Shown: positions 1-8,435, counted from the first letter of the stretch. The stretch is 64,000 nucleotides of DNA from Cyanobium usitatum str. Tous (GCF_963920485.1 NZ_OY986431.1:620001-684000); one strand, 5' to 3'. Notes: a model not told the origin generated them from the letters alone. Program-made: numbers and translations.

Positions 1-135
1 TTCGTTGACCAGCACGGCGGTTTTGACCCCCTGCTGATTGCTGAGAATGTGGTTGAGCAGGGTGGTCTTACCAGCCCCCAGAAAGCCGGTGAGGATTGTC
101 ACGGGCAGGCCCGTGGTGGTGGCACTGGCGGTCAT
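1..135 (-). CDS. COG0523-family GTPase (CobW/ZigA-type metallochaperone), N-terminal part only
   Basis: This is the first 45 codons of a P-loop GTPase of the G3E/COG0523 family; the rest lies left of the window. The Walker A motif [15 protein letters not shown] is visible at residues 18-32, followed by VLVNE, both typical of this family. Members use GTP to deliver metal ions to target enzymes, and several subgroups act under zinc limitation. It lies directly downstream of the porin on the same strand (77-base gap) and beside znuA, zur, znuC and znuB, so a zinc-starvation role is inferred. The ATG at 135 is used; another in-frame ATG at 147 adds four residues. The C-terminal CobW domain cannot be checked here. 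Confidence 0.88.
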   Translation of the reverse strand, partial: MTASATTTGLPVTILTGFLGAGKTTLLNHILSNQQGVKTAVLVNE

Positions 136-211
136 GGAATGGGGCATGGCTTGGCTGTGAAGACCCTAGGAACCCTTTGCAGCAATCCATTGGGGCAGGG
201 GTTAGCTCGAC

Positions 212-1765
212 TCAAAACTGGAAGCTGGTTTTGATCAGGGCACCGAATTGGTTGGCCCCATCCCCATTCCCCCCAGGATTGTTGAGCACGAAGATCGCCG
301 GGGTCACGGAGATGGCATCGCTGACCTGCCACTGATACCACCACTCCCAAGCCCACACGCCGGATTCGCTGGCCGCCCCATTGCGGGTGGCGGTGGCAAA
401 GGCGGGTTGGCCCACTCCCATGCCAAAGCTGTTGCCCTCCGCCAGCACATCGCTCCATTGCAGGCCCACCATCCACGACTGGCTGGTGCGCAGGTCTGAG
501 CCGGAGCTGCCGTTGACGCCGTAACCAGCGCTGATCGAGGGGATCCAGCCGCTCTCGGCCGGCTGCCAGAAGCCGCTGATGCCAAAGGCATTGGTTTTGA
601 CGCCGTTCTCCTCGATCTCGGTGGTGATGAAGGGGGTGGCGCCGGGCACACCCACACCGGCCTCGACATAGGAATAGAGCGCGGCGATGCCCCAGTTCTC
701 CTGGCCGTAGCCCAGCTGCACGGTGCTGGTGCCGGCTGAGCTGCTGCTGAATAGGCCCTGGGAGGAATCGGCACCATTGCCTGCCACGTAGTTAGCGCTC
801 ACGCTCCAGCCGTTCTGTTGCCACCAGAGGCCCAGGCCTGGGCCGAGGTTTTTGTTGTAGGCCAGCGGTGCACCATTGAGGGTGAGCGCGTTGAGGATGG
901 TGTCGCCTGGATAGGCGCTGGGCCAGAGGGCGAGCATGTCTTCCTGGCCCACGCGGCCGCCGAGGGTGGCCGTGAACTGGCCACCGATCGGAGACTGCCC
1001 AAGCGGGAACTGATAAAAGATCTTGTCGATACCCACCACATCGGGGCCACCCTCTTCCTGGAAGGCGATCTCCAGGGTGGAGAGGCCGCCGCCGAAGGCA
1101 TTGCGATCGCCATCGAAGTTGCCGGCCCTCAGCACGGTGCGCAGCAGATCCTTGCCGCTGAAGCTGGTATCGAGGTTGAGCTGCAGGTCGTAGTTGAACG
1201 TGACCTGCTCACCGGCGGGATTGTTGCTCACCCCACCCACCACGAAGCTGGCCAGGCCGGAGAGCTTGGTGGTGGTGGAGAACTGCTGGGCTTCCAGCTT
1301 GCCCACCTTGTTCTCCAGGCCAGTGACGCGGCCGGTGAGGGCTGCGAGCTCAGTCTTGAACTCATCCATCAGGCGCTGCAGTTCGTCGGTCACTTCGGTG
1401 ACACGGTCGAGACAGGTGTTGAGCAGGGCAGCCGCCTCAAAGCGGGTCATGGCCTGGCCGCCTTTGTAGCTGCCGTTGGGGTAGCCGGCGACGCAGCCGT
1501 ATTTCTCCACCAGGTTGGTCAGCGCTTGATAAGCCCAGTCGGTGGGCTGAACGTCGGAAAACTGGGAGACGCTGGTGACTTGGTTCTTGGCTTCCCAAGC
1601 ACGGAAGCGATCAACGTCTTGCTGTTGCATGTAGTCGTTGATGGCGGCAGCGCCATTCAGCGACGAGATTTCATTGGCAGCTGCGGTGACCGGTGCCAGT
1701 ACTCCAGCAGCAGTTGCTGCAAGCAGCAGGGTTGGGCGAATTTTCAAGGCTGCGAAGCGTGGCAC
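212..1765 (-). CDS. SLH-domain OprB-type outer-membrane porin, probably zinc-regulated
   Basis: A 517-residue outer-membrane porin of the cyanobacterial SLH/OprB (SomA-like) family. It starts at a GTG with a signal peptide (residues 1-30, ending near TAAANE). An SLH domain spans about 65-120 (FSDVQPTDWAYQAL and MTRFEAAALLN are visible). A short coiled coil follows at about 125-165, then an OprB-like beta-barrel ending in the aromatic terminus TSFQF. SLH domains of this family bind the periplasmic cell-wall layer while the barrel forms the pore. A Zur-box-like palindrome lies 20 bases upstream of the start, and zinc-uptake genes flank it, so it probably admits zinc or a zinc complex. The substrate is inferred from context only; such porins are often labelled iron-uptake porins. 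Confidence 0.9.
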   Translation of the reverse strand: MPRFAALKIRPTLLLAATAAGVLAPVTAAANEISSLNGAAAINDYMQQQDVDRFRAWEAKNQVTSVSQFSDVQPTDWAYQALTNLVEKYGCVAGYPNGSYKGGQAMTRFEAAALLNTCLDRVTEVTDELQRLMDEFKTELAALTGRVTGLENKVGKLEAQQFSTTTKLSGLASFVVGGVSNNPAGEQVTFNYDLQLNLDTSFSGKDLLRTVLRAGNFDGDRNAFGGGLSTLEIAFQEEGGPDVVGIDKIFYQFPLGQSPIGGQFTATLGGRVGQEDMLALWPSAYPGDTILNALTLNGAPLAYNKNLGPGLGLWWQQNGWSVSANYVAGNGADSSQGLFSSSSAGTSTVQLGYGQENWGIAALYSYVEAGVGVPGATPFITTEIEENGVKTNAFGISGFWQPAESGWIPSISAGYGVNGSSGSDLRTSQSWMVGLQWSDVLAEGNSFGMGVGQPAFATATRNGAASESGVWAWEWWYQWQVSDAISVTPAIFVLNNPGGNGDGANQFGALIKTSFQF

Positions 1766-1784
1766 GGAGCCAGTCTATAGCAAG

Positions 1785-1803
1785 AATGAGAACGATTCTC
1801 GTT
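1785..1803. promoter_or_regulatory. Zur/Fur-type operator upstream of the porin
   Basis: The palindrome AATGAGAACGATTCTCGTT has a perfect GAGAA-N3-TTCTC core. It lies between the end of znuA and the start of the minus-strand porin. A zur gene is about 2 kb away. Assignment to Zur rather than Fur is an inference from neighbourhood. Confidence 0.7.
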
Positions 1804-1821
1804 GCTTTTACTGACTGGGCG

Positions 1822-2865
1822 TCAGCGGATGGCCTGCCAGCGCTGGCTCAGGGCCTGCTGGCCGGATGGGTCGCAGCGACCGCCCAGGCCGTTGACGATC
1901 AGGCAGGTGTTGGCGGCGAGGGTGGCCACCAGGTTGCCGTTGCCATCGGGTTCCGCTGCCAGACCGTCGGCCACCAGTGGTGCGGCGGCGATGGGCACAC
2001 CGCTGAGGCTGCTGACCCGCTGCAGCGCTTTGCCTGCCGGCAGCTGTTCGGCGAACAGCATCGGCACCTGCTCGCGCCGCAATTGCTCCAGCACGGCCTG
2101 GAAGGCCTGGGGGCGCAGGTTGTCGCTGCTGCTGCTGGCATCCACCACCGCCAGTTCCTGCAGTCCGTAGGCCCGGGCCAGGCTGGCAAAAGCCCGGTGT
2201 CCGGTGGCCAGGGGCCTGGCGGTGGGAATGGTGGCAAGTTGCCGGCGGTTCCAGGCGTCCAGCTGCTGCAGAGTCGCCGTCATCGCCTGGGCCCGGGCGG
2301 CAATGGGGGCTTGGGCGGCAGGCTTTAGCTGCTGAAGTTGCTGGGCCACCAGCAGCACCAGAGCGGCCGCCTGGGTTGGGTCGTGCCACACGTGGGGATC
2401 CCGGTCGCCATGGGCATGCTCGTCCTCGTCATGGTTTTCCTCGCCATGGCCATCCTCGTCGTGGTGCTGGTGGGAATCGGCGGTCTTGGGCGGCCCGGCT
2501 TTTAGGACCGGGCTGTTTGGTACGGCCAGCTCGGCTACGGCCACGGTTTTGGTCTGGCTTGATCCCGGCTTGGTCAGTGCGGCTAGGGCTGGGGTGAGGC
2601 CGAAGCCGTTGATCAGAACTAGCTGGGCCTGGCTGAGCTCCCGGCTCTGCTGGGGCGTTAGCCGGAATTGATGGGGGTCGTCGCCCGGCTGCAAAAGGCA
2701 GCTCACCCGTAGGTCGCTGGCGGCTAGGCGTTGGGTGATGTCGCAAAGGACCCCGTCGGCGGCGATCACGTCGGCCGGTGGGGGAGTGCGGCAAGCCTGC
2801 AGTCCTACGGCTGCCGCTAATGCCAGGGCGAGAGAGGCAGCTGCGGGAGCGGGGATATGGGTCAT
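1822..2865 (-). CDS. znuA: Zinc ABC transporter substrate-binding lipoprotein ZnuA
   Basis: Periplasmic zinc-binding component of the ZnuABC importer (cluster A-I binding protein). The N-terminus is a lipoprotein signal with lipobox LQAC. A loop rich in His, Asp and Glu lies at about residues 115-147 (DSHQHHDEDGHGEENHDEDE, then DPHVWHDP), which is diagnostic of the zinc rather than the manganese branch. The conserved GHRAFASLARAYGL segment carries another metal-ligand histidine. I use the ATG at 2865; a GTG at 2874 is also possible. The gene is divergent from znuC, with a Zur-box-like palindrome 25 bases upstream. Length (347 aa) is normal for the family. Confidence 0.94.
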   Translation of the reverse strand: MTHIPAPAAASLALALAAAVGLQACRTPPPADVIAADGVLCDITQRLAASDLRVSCLLQPGDDPHQFRLTPQQSRELSQAQLVLINGFGLTPALAALTKPGSSQTKTVAVAELAVPNSPVLKAGPPKTADSHQHHDEDGHGEENHDEDEHAHGDRDPHVWHDPTQAAALVLLVAQQLQQLKPAAQAPIAARAQAMTATLQQLDAWNRRQLATIPTARPLATGHRAFASLARAYGLQELAVVDASSSSDNLRPQAFQAVLEQLRREQVPMLFAEQLPAGKALQRVSSLSGVPIAAAPLVADGLAAEPDGNGNLVATLAANTCLIVNGLGGRCDPSGQQALSQRWQAIR

Positions 2866-2889
2866 AACTGGCACGCCTGGTTCCGCGAA

Positions 2890-2904
2890 TGATAATGGTT
2901 CTCA
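2890..2904. promoter_or_regulatory. Zur/Fur-type operator between znuA and znuC
   Basis: TGATAATGGTTCTCA is an imperfect palindrome (TGA.AA and TT.TCA half-sites) close to the consensus of cyanobacterial Zur and Fur boxes. It sits in the divergent region between znuA (minus) and znuC (plus) and could repress both promoters. Confidence 0.72.
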
Positions 2905-3068
2905 AATTGTCGCCTGGAGGCTGGCTGGGGCTCGTTCTGCTTTGACTAGGCCCCACGCCCTGCTGATGGCGGGTGTGTCGGTGTTTTCTATCTCGATGAC
3001 TTCGTGCTGGGAGCGCGGGTGCTGGTGCTCGACCATCGTTAGGTTTGCGGTTGCACTGATGGTGTTGC

Positions 3069-3764
3069 GTGTCGCTTGAGGTGAGTGAGCTGCGGGTGCG
3101 CCGCGGCGGCGAGCTGGCTCTCGACGGCGTGGCTTTTGCGCTCGAGCCCGGCACGCTCACCGCCTTGGTGGGCCCCAACGGTGCCGGCAAAAGCACCCTG
3201 CTGCAGGCCATTGAGGGTCAGCTGCCGATCGAGAGCGGTTCGATCCGGCTCGATGGGGTGCCCCTCACCTTGGCCTTGGCGCGACAGCAGTTGGCCCTGA
3301 TGCCCCAGCGGGGGGAGATCGCCTGGCACTTCCCTATCAGTGTGCGGGAGTTGGTGGCCCTGGGGCGGATGGCCGCCAAGCGTCCTGGCTGCTGCGATGT
3401 GGAAGCCGCCCTGCAGCGGGTTGGCCTGGCCGGGTTGGCGGGCCGGCGCCTGGATCAGTTGTCCGGTGGCCAGCAGCAGCGAGCCCTGCTGGCTCGCACC
3501 TTGGTGCAGCCAGCCAGGCTGCTGCTGCTGGATGAGCCCTGCGCTGCCATCGACCCCCCTTCACGCACCCAGCTGCTCAAGGTGATGGGCCAGCTGCGCG
3601 ATGCCGGTCTCACCCTGCTGGTGAGCAGCCACGACTGGGGCCGCGATCTCGACGCCTACGACCGGGTGCTGGTGCTCGATCGCTCCCTGCTCGCTGACGG
3701 CAGCCCCCAGCAGGTGCGCCAGGCCCTCGGCGACCTGCGGGTAGGCAATCACTGCTGCGGTTGA
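3069..3764 (+). CDS. znuC: Zinc ABC transporter ATP-binding protein ZnuC
   Basis: ATPase subunit of the ZnuABC zinc importer, 231 residues. Walker A GPNGAGKST is at 35-43. The signature LSGGQQQRALLAR, Walker B LLLLDEP and H-loop SSHD follow in the expected order. The start is a GTG at 3069, with no good ATG nearby. The gene is divergent from znuA and separated from its permease znuB by the zur gene on the opposite strand, so the three transporter subunits are not in one operon. Regulation from the shared znuA-znuC operator is likely. Confidence 0.93.
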   Translation: MSLEVSELRVRRGGELALDGVAFALEPGTLTALVGPNGAGKSTLLQAIEGQLPIESGSIRLDGVPLTLALARQQLALMPQRGEIAWHFPISVRELVALGRMAAKRPGCCDVEAALQRVGLAGLAGRRLDQLSGGQQQRALLARTLVQPARLLLLDEPCAAIDPPSRTQLLKVMGQLRDAGLTLLVSSHDWGRDLDAYDRVLVLDRSLLADGSPQQVRQALGDLRVGNHCCG

Positions 3765-3789
3765 TGGCCTGCTGCTAGCTGGGCTGCTG

Positions 3790-4191
3790 CTAGCTGGCTT
3801 GGCGCTGTTGACAGCTTCCGCAGAGCCCGAAAAATTCCAGGGTGTGAAATAGCAGCTGGAAACCTGCACTCTGGTCGCCGTCTAGGTGCACGTCGTGCAT
3901 GGGGCAGTTATTAAGAACCACCGTGGCGCCGCAGTCGACACAGGTGAGATGGTGTTCGTCCCGCTCTGTGGGGGCGAACAGGGCTTCGCCGCTGGGCAGG
4001 TGGCGGCAACGGATCCAGCCCCGCTGCTGCAGCTGGCGCAGGTGGCGATAAACCGTGGCCAGCCCCATGGGCTGGGAGCCTTGGCGCAGCAGGGCGTGCA
4101 GGTCCTGGCCGGAGAGTTCCCGGTCGGCTTGGCGCAACGCCGTAAGCAGCAGCTGCTGGCGGTCGCTTGACGCGGCAACCTGGGAGGGCAT
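3790..4191 (-). CDS. zur: Fur-family zinc uptake regulator Zur
   Basis: A 133-residue Fur-family repressor. The winged-helix DNA-binding part covers about residues 10-65 (GLATVYRHLRQLQQRGWI is the recognition region). The dimerisation part carries HH at 80-81 and two structural zinc pairs, CVDC (84-87) and CGSC (124-127). The frame continues upstream over znuB, but the ATG at 4191 gives the normal Fur length and leaves a 34-base divergent gap to znuB. Its position inside a znuA/znuC/znuB cluster identifies it as Zur rather than Fur or PerR; with zinc bound it should repress the importer and porin through the two palindromes nearby. Confidence 0.9.
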   Translation of the reverse strand: MPSQVAASSDRQQLLLTALRQADRELSGQDLHALLRQGSQPMGLATVYRHLRQLQQRGWIRCRHLPSGEALFAPTERDEHHLTCVDCGATVVLNNCPMHDVHLDGDQSAGFQLLFHTLEFFGLCGSCQQRQAS

Positions 4192-4225
4192 GGTCAGAGT
4201 GGCTGGGGCGTAGTGCGCTGATCCT

Positions 4226-5038
4226 ATGGAGACTCTTTGGTGGCTGCTGCCCCTGGTGCTGGCGCTGGTGATCGGCGGCCTCTGCCCATTGGCCGGCACC
4301 TTGCTGCTGGTGCAGCGGCGCCTGTTCCTGGCCAATCTGGTGTCGCACGCGGTGTTGCCGGGGTTGGCGCTGGCGCTGGCCCTGCGGCTTGATCCGGGCC
4401 TCGGTGGGGTGATCAGTGGCCTGGCTGGCGCCCTGTTGGCGGAGCGGCTCAGCCGCGGTGATCGTTCTGGTGAAGGGGGCGATGAGGCGGTGCTCAACAC
4501 CGTGCTGGCTGGCTTTCTCGGTTTAGGGGTGCTGTTGATCCCCCTGCTGCACATCCGGGTCGATCTGGAGGCGGTGCTGTTTGGCGATCTGCTGGCCGCC
4601 GCTCCTGCCGACCTGCTGCGCAGCCTGCTGGCCCTGGTGGCGGTGCTGCTGCTGCTCGCCTGGCGCTATCACCACTACGTGTATCTGGGGGTGGATCCCC
4701 TCGGCGCCGCCAGTGCTGGTTTGCCGGTGCAGCGGCTGCGGCTGCTGCTCACCCTGGTGACGGCCTTCACGGTGGTGAGCGCCATGACCGCCGTGGGGGT
4801 GGTACTGGTGATTGCCTTGATGGGTGCTCCGGCCCTAGTGGCCTTGGCTGGAGCCTCCAGCCTGCGCCAGGCCCTGGGGCGCTCGGCTCTGGTGGGTATG
4901 GGGATCAGCGGTGGCGGCTTTCTGCTGGCGATCCAGCCAGCTGTGAACCTGCCGCCCGGTCCCCTGATCGGGGTGCTGTGCATGGGCCTGCTGCCCCTGG
5001 CCTCCCTGCAGCACCGGCGCCTTTCAGCCGGCGGGTAG
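4226..5038 (+). CDS. znuB: Zinc ABC transporter permease ZnuB
   Basis: Inner-membrane permease of the ZnuABC system (ABC-3 family), 270 residues with about eight hydrophobic segments. The segment LCPLAGTLLLVQRRLFLANLVSHAVLPG and the VVLVIALMGAPAL stretch are typical of metal-type ABC-3 permeases. The gene starts 34 bases from the divergent zur gene, and its last 15 bases overlap the convergent gene on the minus strand. It pairs with ZnuC (cytoplasmic ATPase) and ZnuA (periplasmic receptor). Confidence 0.92.
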   Translation: METLWWLLPLVLALVIGGLCPLAGTLLLVQRRLFLANLVSHAVLPGLALALALRLDPGLGGVISGLAGALLAERLSRGDRSGEGGDEAVLNTVLAGFLGLGVLLIPLLHIRVDLEAVLFGDLLAAAPADLLRSLLALVAVLLLLAWRYHHYVYLGVDPLGAASAGLPVQRLRLLLTLVTAFTVVSAMTAVGVVLVIALMGAPALVALAGASSLRQALGRSALVGMGISGGGFLLAIQPAVNLPPGPLIGVLCMGLLPLASLQHRRLSAGG

Positions 5039-6343
5039 CCACAGGGCCAGGCGCACCGGCTTGGCCAGGGGTTGCAGGTTCAAGCTGCTGCCATCCACCA
5101 GCACCGGCTTGGCGTGGCTGCCTGAGCGCAGGGTGAGCAGCAGCTGCTGGCGGGTGGGATCAAACAACATCGGCGCTCCCGGCTCCACCTCCCAGCCCTT
5201 CAAGGAGCGTTGCTTGAGCAATTTGCCGCGGCGGTCGAGGGCCAGCATCAGGGGCTGGGATCCCTGGGACCAGTTGCTCACCACCAGCCAGACCCGATCC
5301 CCACCCCGGTCGCAGGCGCTGGCCAGGACGGCTTCGCTGCCGATCCAAAGCTGACGTGGCGGTTGGCCCGGCTCCACCAGCTCTAGGGAGCGCCGGTAGT
5401 CGGGCCAGTGACGCACCAGCAGGGCGCGGCCGCTCACGGGGCAGAAACTGCTGAGCTCCCGGCTGCCGGGCAGCAGCTGGCGCCGCTGGGGCTGGCCCGG
5501 CAGGTTGTGCAGGGTGAGGCCTTCCAGTTCAGGCACCACCACCCCGCCTCCCTCGGGGAGCAGCTGCATGGGGCCAGAAGCAGAGTGGGTCAGGGGCCAT
5601 TGGCGCCCCTGGGCGGAACGCACGCTGGTGCTGCCCGGATCCAGGGCGGTGGTGGACGATTGCACCAGCAGGTCGCCGCGTCGGTTGCTGCTCAGGTGGG
5701 CAAACAGCAGCGCTGCGTCGTCTAGGGGTTGAAGCCCACCCGCCACGGGTTCGGAGAGGCGCCGCGGTTCGCGCACCAGGTTGTGTTGCTGCAGCGGCAG
5801 CAGCCAGAGACGGTGGCTGCCCATGCCATCACCACTGAGCACGGCTACACCGGCACCGTTGCCGAGGGGCTGCACTTGGGCCAGCTGCGGCCACACCGGG
5901 GTCAGCGCCTGCCAGCTGCCATCACGCCGTTGCAGCTGCAGCTGTTCGCCGCCGGCTACGGGCACCACCGCCAGCAAGCGCGGCCGGGGGTCCCAGAGCC
6001 ACTGCTGGCGGCCCAGCGGCAGGTTGCGGCGGTCGACCCCTGCCAGCAGCAATCGCAATGGTCCGGGGATGGTTTGGCCGGGAAGCAGCAGCAGGCGCAG
6101 GGGGTTGTTTTCCCCCAGCCACGTCCAGGCCAGCTGGGGTTGCAGGCTGCTGGAGCCCACCAGGCTGGATCTGCGCATTGGTCGGCTGAAGCGCAGGTCC
6201 AGGGCCGCTGGACCGGAGCTGGCGCTGCTGGATTCCAGCTCCAGTAGCCGGGGTGGGCGCCGTAGCAGTAGTTGTTGCTGCAGTAAGGCCAGGGCCAGTC
6301 CTGCTGCCAGCACCAACGTGATCCGTTGCCCCGTGGCCTTCAT
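5024..6343 (-). CDS. Anchored or secreted protein with Ig-like and propeller-like regions, unknown function
   Basis: A 439-residue protein I cannot assign to a named family. An N-terminal hydrophobic segment (about 8-27) is a signal or membrane anchor. It is followed by an Ig-like region at about 45-115 with LDLRFSRPM, resembling bacterial BIG/SbsA-type domains. The rest has repeated short blades with W and L residues (for example RVWLVVSNWSQGSQPLMLALD), suggesting a TolB-like propeller. It is the last gene of a compact minus-strand operon; its ATG overlaps the stop of the TIGR03943 gene by 4 bases. Its 3' end overlaps znuB by 15 bases. A periplasmic partner role for the operon's permease is plausible but inferred. 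Confidence 0.72.
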   Translation of the reverse strand: MKATGQRITLVLAAGLALALLQQQLLLRRPPRLLELESSSASSGPAALDLRFSRPMRRSSLVGSSSLQPQLAWTWLGENNPLRLLLLPGQTIPGPLRLLLAGVDRRNLPLGRQQWLWDPRPRLLAVVPVAGGEQLQLQRRDGSWQALTPVWPQLAQVQPLGNGAGVAVLSGDGMGSHRLWLLPLQQHNLVREPRRLSEPVAGGLQPLDDAALLFAHLSSNRRGDLLVQSSTTALDPGSTSVRSAQGRQWPLTHSASGPMQLLPEGGGVVVPELEGLTLHNLPGQPQRRQLLPGSRELSSFCPVSGRALLVRHWPDYRRSLELVEPGQPPRQLWIGSEAVLASACDRGGDRVWLVVSNWSQGSQPLMLALDRRGKLLKQRSLKGWEVEPGAPMLFDPTRQQLLLTLRSGSHAKPVLVDGSSLNLQPLAKPVRLALWLPAG

Positions 6344-7041
6344 GGTTCCAGGGGCCGCTTGGGCCGGGCAATCGGTGTGATTCGCTGCGCTAACACCACG
6401 CTGCGGCTCTGGCCGTTGCGTTCCTCAATAGCCATGGTGCCCTCCACCGCCAGCCATTGATCCGCCCGGGGCGTCTGGCCGGCCGGCCAGCGCACAGGCA
6501 GGCCCACCGGGGTGGCATCGGCAAGGCAACAGCGCACCAGCAGCCTGGCTAGCTGGGGGGGCTCACCCGGCTGGGGCAAGACAAAGCCGCTGATCCGCAC
6601 AGGATCACCCGCGTAGAGGCTGGGGTCGGGTTGGCTGCGCAGCAAGCGCACCCAATCGGTGAGGCTGCGCTGGGCTGGCGGCAGCACGAAGCTCAGCTCA
6701 GTCTCATCGCCCAGCTCGGCAGGCCGGTTGGCGGCCAGGGTGCTGAAGGAGGGGTTGGGGGGAATAGCCAACACCAGCAAAGCCACTGCGGCGCTCAGCC
6801 ACCAGATTTTTGGGATGGCTTGGCGTCGGGCTGGGGCAGGGCTTTCCTGACCCCTTAGCGCTAGTTCAGCCAGCAGCAGGCCAGCCAGCAGCAGCAAGGC
6901 CACACCGCTCAGCGCCACCAGCGGGTGAAAAACGCCGCTGAGCAAGAGATCCAGTCTGCCGCTGAGGCTGCTTTGCAGCAGCACGGCTCCCCACAGTCCC
7001 AGGGCGAAGGCGCGCATCACAGCAGCAGCAAATTGACCCAT
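6340..7041 (-). CDS. TIGR03943/UPF0703 (YcgQ-like) membrane protein, permease partner
   Basis: A 233-residue protein with N-terminal transmembrane helices (about 10-55 and 78-97) and a soluble C-terminal domain containing PVRISGFVLP and VRCCLADATPVGLPV. This matches the two-part plan of the TIGR03943 family (YcgQ of Bacillus), which is encoded beside DUF318-type permeases. Here it overlaps the upstream permease by 25 bases and the downstream gene by 4 bases, so the three are probably translated as one unit. The paired cysteines CC at about residue 168 could bind metal. The biochemical role of this family is not settled; a metal-related role is inferred from the partner permease and the adjacent zinc genes. 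Confidence 0.85.
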   Translation of the reverse strand: MGQFAAAVMRAFALGLWGAVLLQSSLSGRLDLLLSGVFHPLVALSGVALLLLAGLLLAELALRGQESPAPARRQAIPKIWWLSAAVALLVLAIPPNPSFSTLAANRPAELGDETELSFVLPPAQRSLTDWVRLLRSQPDPSLYAGDPVRISGFVLPQPGEPPQLARLLVRCCLADATPVGLPVRWPAGQTPRADQWLAVEGTMAIEERNGQSRSVVLAQRITPIARPKRPLEP

Positions 7042-7979
7042 TGCCCCAGCACCAGCACGGCCACCGCTGCGGCGGCACTGGTGAGGGCGATGGCCTTGGG
7101 CTTAAACAGCACCCGGAACAGTCCCAGCAGCTTCAGGTCGACCACCGGGCCCAGCACCAAGAAGGCCAGCAGCGCTCCCGGGGTGACCTGGGCAGCGAAG
7201 CCCAGGGCTAGGAAGGCATCGACGCTGGAGCAAACCGAAACCACTACCGCCAGCAGCATCAGGCTCAGTACAGAGATGGTTGGTGCTCCCCCCACCGCCA
7301 GCAGCCAGCTGCGCGGCAGCAAGGTTTGCACCGTGGCGGCGATGGCACAACCCAGCACCAGCAGGGCGGCCAGATCGAGAAATTCGCGGCTGCCGTGTTG
7401 GAGCACCTCCTGCAAGGGCGGCCGCGCCACCTTGAGGGGCTGCGCCTTGGCGTCGATGGCACCGACAAGCCCGCTGCGACGCTCCAGCAGCCCCACCTGG
7501 GCCAAGGGCTGGCTCAGCCGCCGTTCTTCGAGCAGCACCGGATCTAGTAATTCGGCCTCGGGCAGCAGGCGCAGCACCGTGGCCAGCAGCACCGACAGCA
7601 GCAGGGCTGCTCCGGGGCGGGCCGCCAGTAGCCAGGGCTGGTTGGGGAAGGCGGCCCAGGTGCTGGCCAGCACGATTGGATTCAGCACCGGCGCGGCAAA
7701 CAAAAAACCCAGGGCCGTGCCAACTGGGGCGCCACCGGCTAGCAGCCGCCGCGCCACCGGCACATTGCCGCATTCACAAGCGGGCAGGGCAAAGCCAAGG
7801 GCGGCACCGGTGAGGGGCCCCAGCAGGGGGTGGCCGGGCAGCTGCCGCAGCCAGGCACCTCCAGGCGCCAGCCAGCGGGCCAGGCTGGCGATACCGACGC
7901 CAATCAGCAGGAAGGGCAGGGCTTCGAGCAGCAGACCCTGAAAAATCGCCCAGGCGGTGGCCAGCTGTGCCAAGAGCAA
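7017..7979 (-). CDS. DUF318/SO_0444-type permease, putative metal or oxyanion efflux
   Basis: A 320-residue integral membrane protein with two homologous helical halves. The first half holds the conserved loop LPACECGNVPVARRLLAGG (about 65-83) and the motif FAAPVLNPIVL. The second holds VVVSVCSSVDAFLALGFA and LVLGPVVDLK. These are hallmarks of the permease family that includes ArsP (arsenic) and the SO_0444 copper/zinc exporter; the CEC and CSS cysteines are candidate metal contacts. The start is a TTG at 7979 with no nearby ATG, 30 bases after the upstream small gene. It overlaps its TIGR03943 partner by 25 bases. The substrate is unknown; zinc or copper is suggested by context. Confidence 0.87.
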   Translation of the reverse strand: MLLAQLATAWAIFQGLLLEALPFLLIGVGIASLARWLAPGGAWLRQLPGHPLLGPLTGAALGFALPACECGNVPVARRLLAGGAPVGTALGFLFAAPVLNPIVLASTWAAFPNQPWLLAARPGAALLLSVLLATVLRLLPEAELLDPVLLEERRLSQPLAQVGLLERRSGLVGAIDAKAQPLKVARPPLQEVLQHGSREFLDLAALLVLGCAIAATVQTLLPRSWLLAVGGAPTISVLSLMLLAVVVSVCSSVDAFLALGFAAQVTPGALLAFLVLGPVVDLKLLGLFRVLFKPKAIALTSAAAAVAVLVLGQWVNLLLL

Positions 7980-8009
7980 CCCGCAGGGATGGCCATCATG
8001 GACGCTGAT

Positions 8010-8435
8010 TCAGGGCCTTTGGCTTTGAGCAGCCGGGGGTGGCTCGAGCTCGGGATGGGTGGCGCAGGGCATCCACAGGGAACCCATCGCATGGACGCCG
8101 TTGCAGCCCAGCTGTTTGGCTTTGATCAGGGCTTCCTGCTTGCTTGGGTAGGCGTAGAGGTTTGGGGTATGGGTCCCGCTGGCCGCATGGGGGTGCTGGT
8201 GGGGGGAGCTGGCTCCAGCGTTCCAGATGCCCATCACGTTGACGCCAGCCACCACGATGCCCATGCCCACCACGCAGATATTGATCACCCCCATGCCCAC
8301 GGCACCGAGGCTCAGCACGCCCATCGGCACCACCCCAATGCTCACGACCCCCATTGGCACGATGCCGATCGAGATGATGCCCAAGGGGGCGATGCCGATG
8401 GCCAGCAGCTTGGGTTTGTCGCCGCACTTGGCCAT
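8010..8435 (-). CDS. Glycine-pentapeptide repeat protein with C-terminal DUF3721-like Cys/His/Met motif
   Basis: A 141-residue protein with two distinct parts. Residues 13-72 are about twelve pentapeptides with small or hydrophobic residues and Gly at position 2 (IGIAP, LGIIS, IGIVP, MGVVS, and so on). This is a very regular hydrophobic repeat that could form a beta-solenoid or insert in a membrane. After a His-rich linker (HQHPH), residues 94-128 hold a DUF3721-like domain with the spacing C-x3-H-x-M-x4-M-x-C-x2-H, identical to the upstream protein. The ATG overlaps the upstream gene's stop in TAATG, so translation is coupled. Metal binding is inferred from residue content. Confidence 0.75.
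   Translation of the reverse strand: MAKCGDKPKLLAIGIAPLGIISIGIVPMGVVSIGVVPMGVLSLGAVGMGVINICVVGMGIVVAGVNVMGIWNAGASSPHQHPHAASGTHTPNLYAYPSKQEALIKAKQLGCNGVHAMGSLWMPCATHPELEPPPAAQSQRP

Noticed and set aside
818-1780. Long plus-strand open frame opposite the porin
   Set aside because: It is fully antisense to a gene with signal peptide, SLH and OprB motifs; GC-rich codon use leaves the opposite strand open by chance, and its protein has no recognisable motif.
4192-4554. Upstream extension of zur giving a 254-residue protein
   Set aside because: It would lie over znuB, lacks motif support, and the ATG at 4191 gives the standard Fur-family length.
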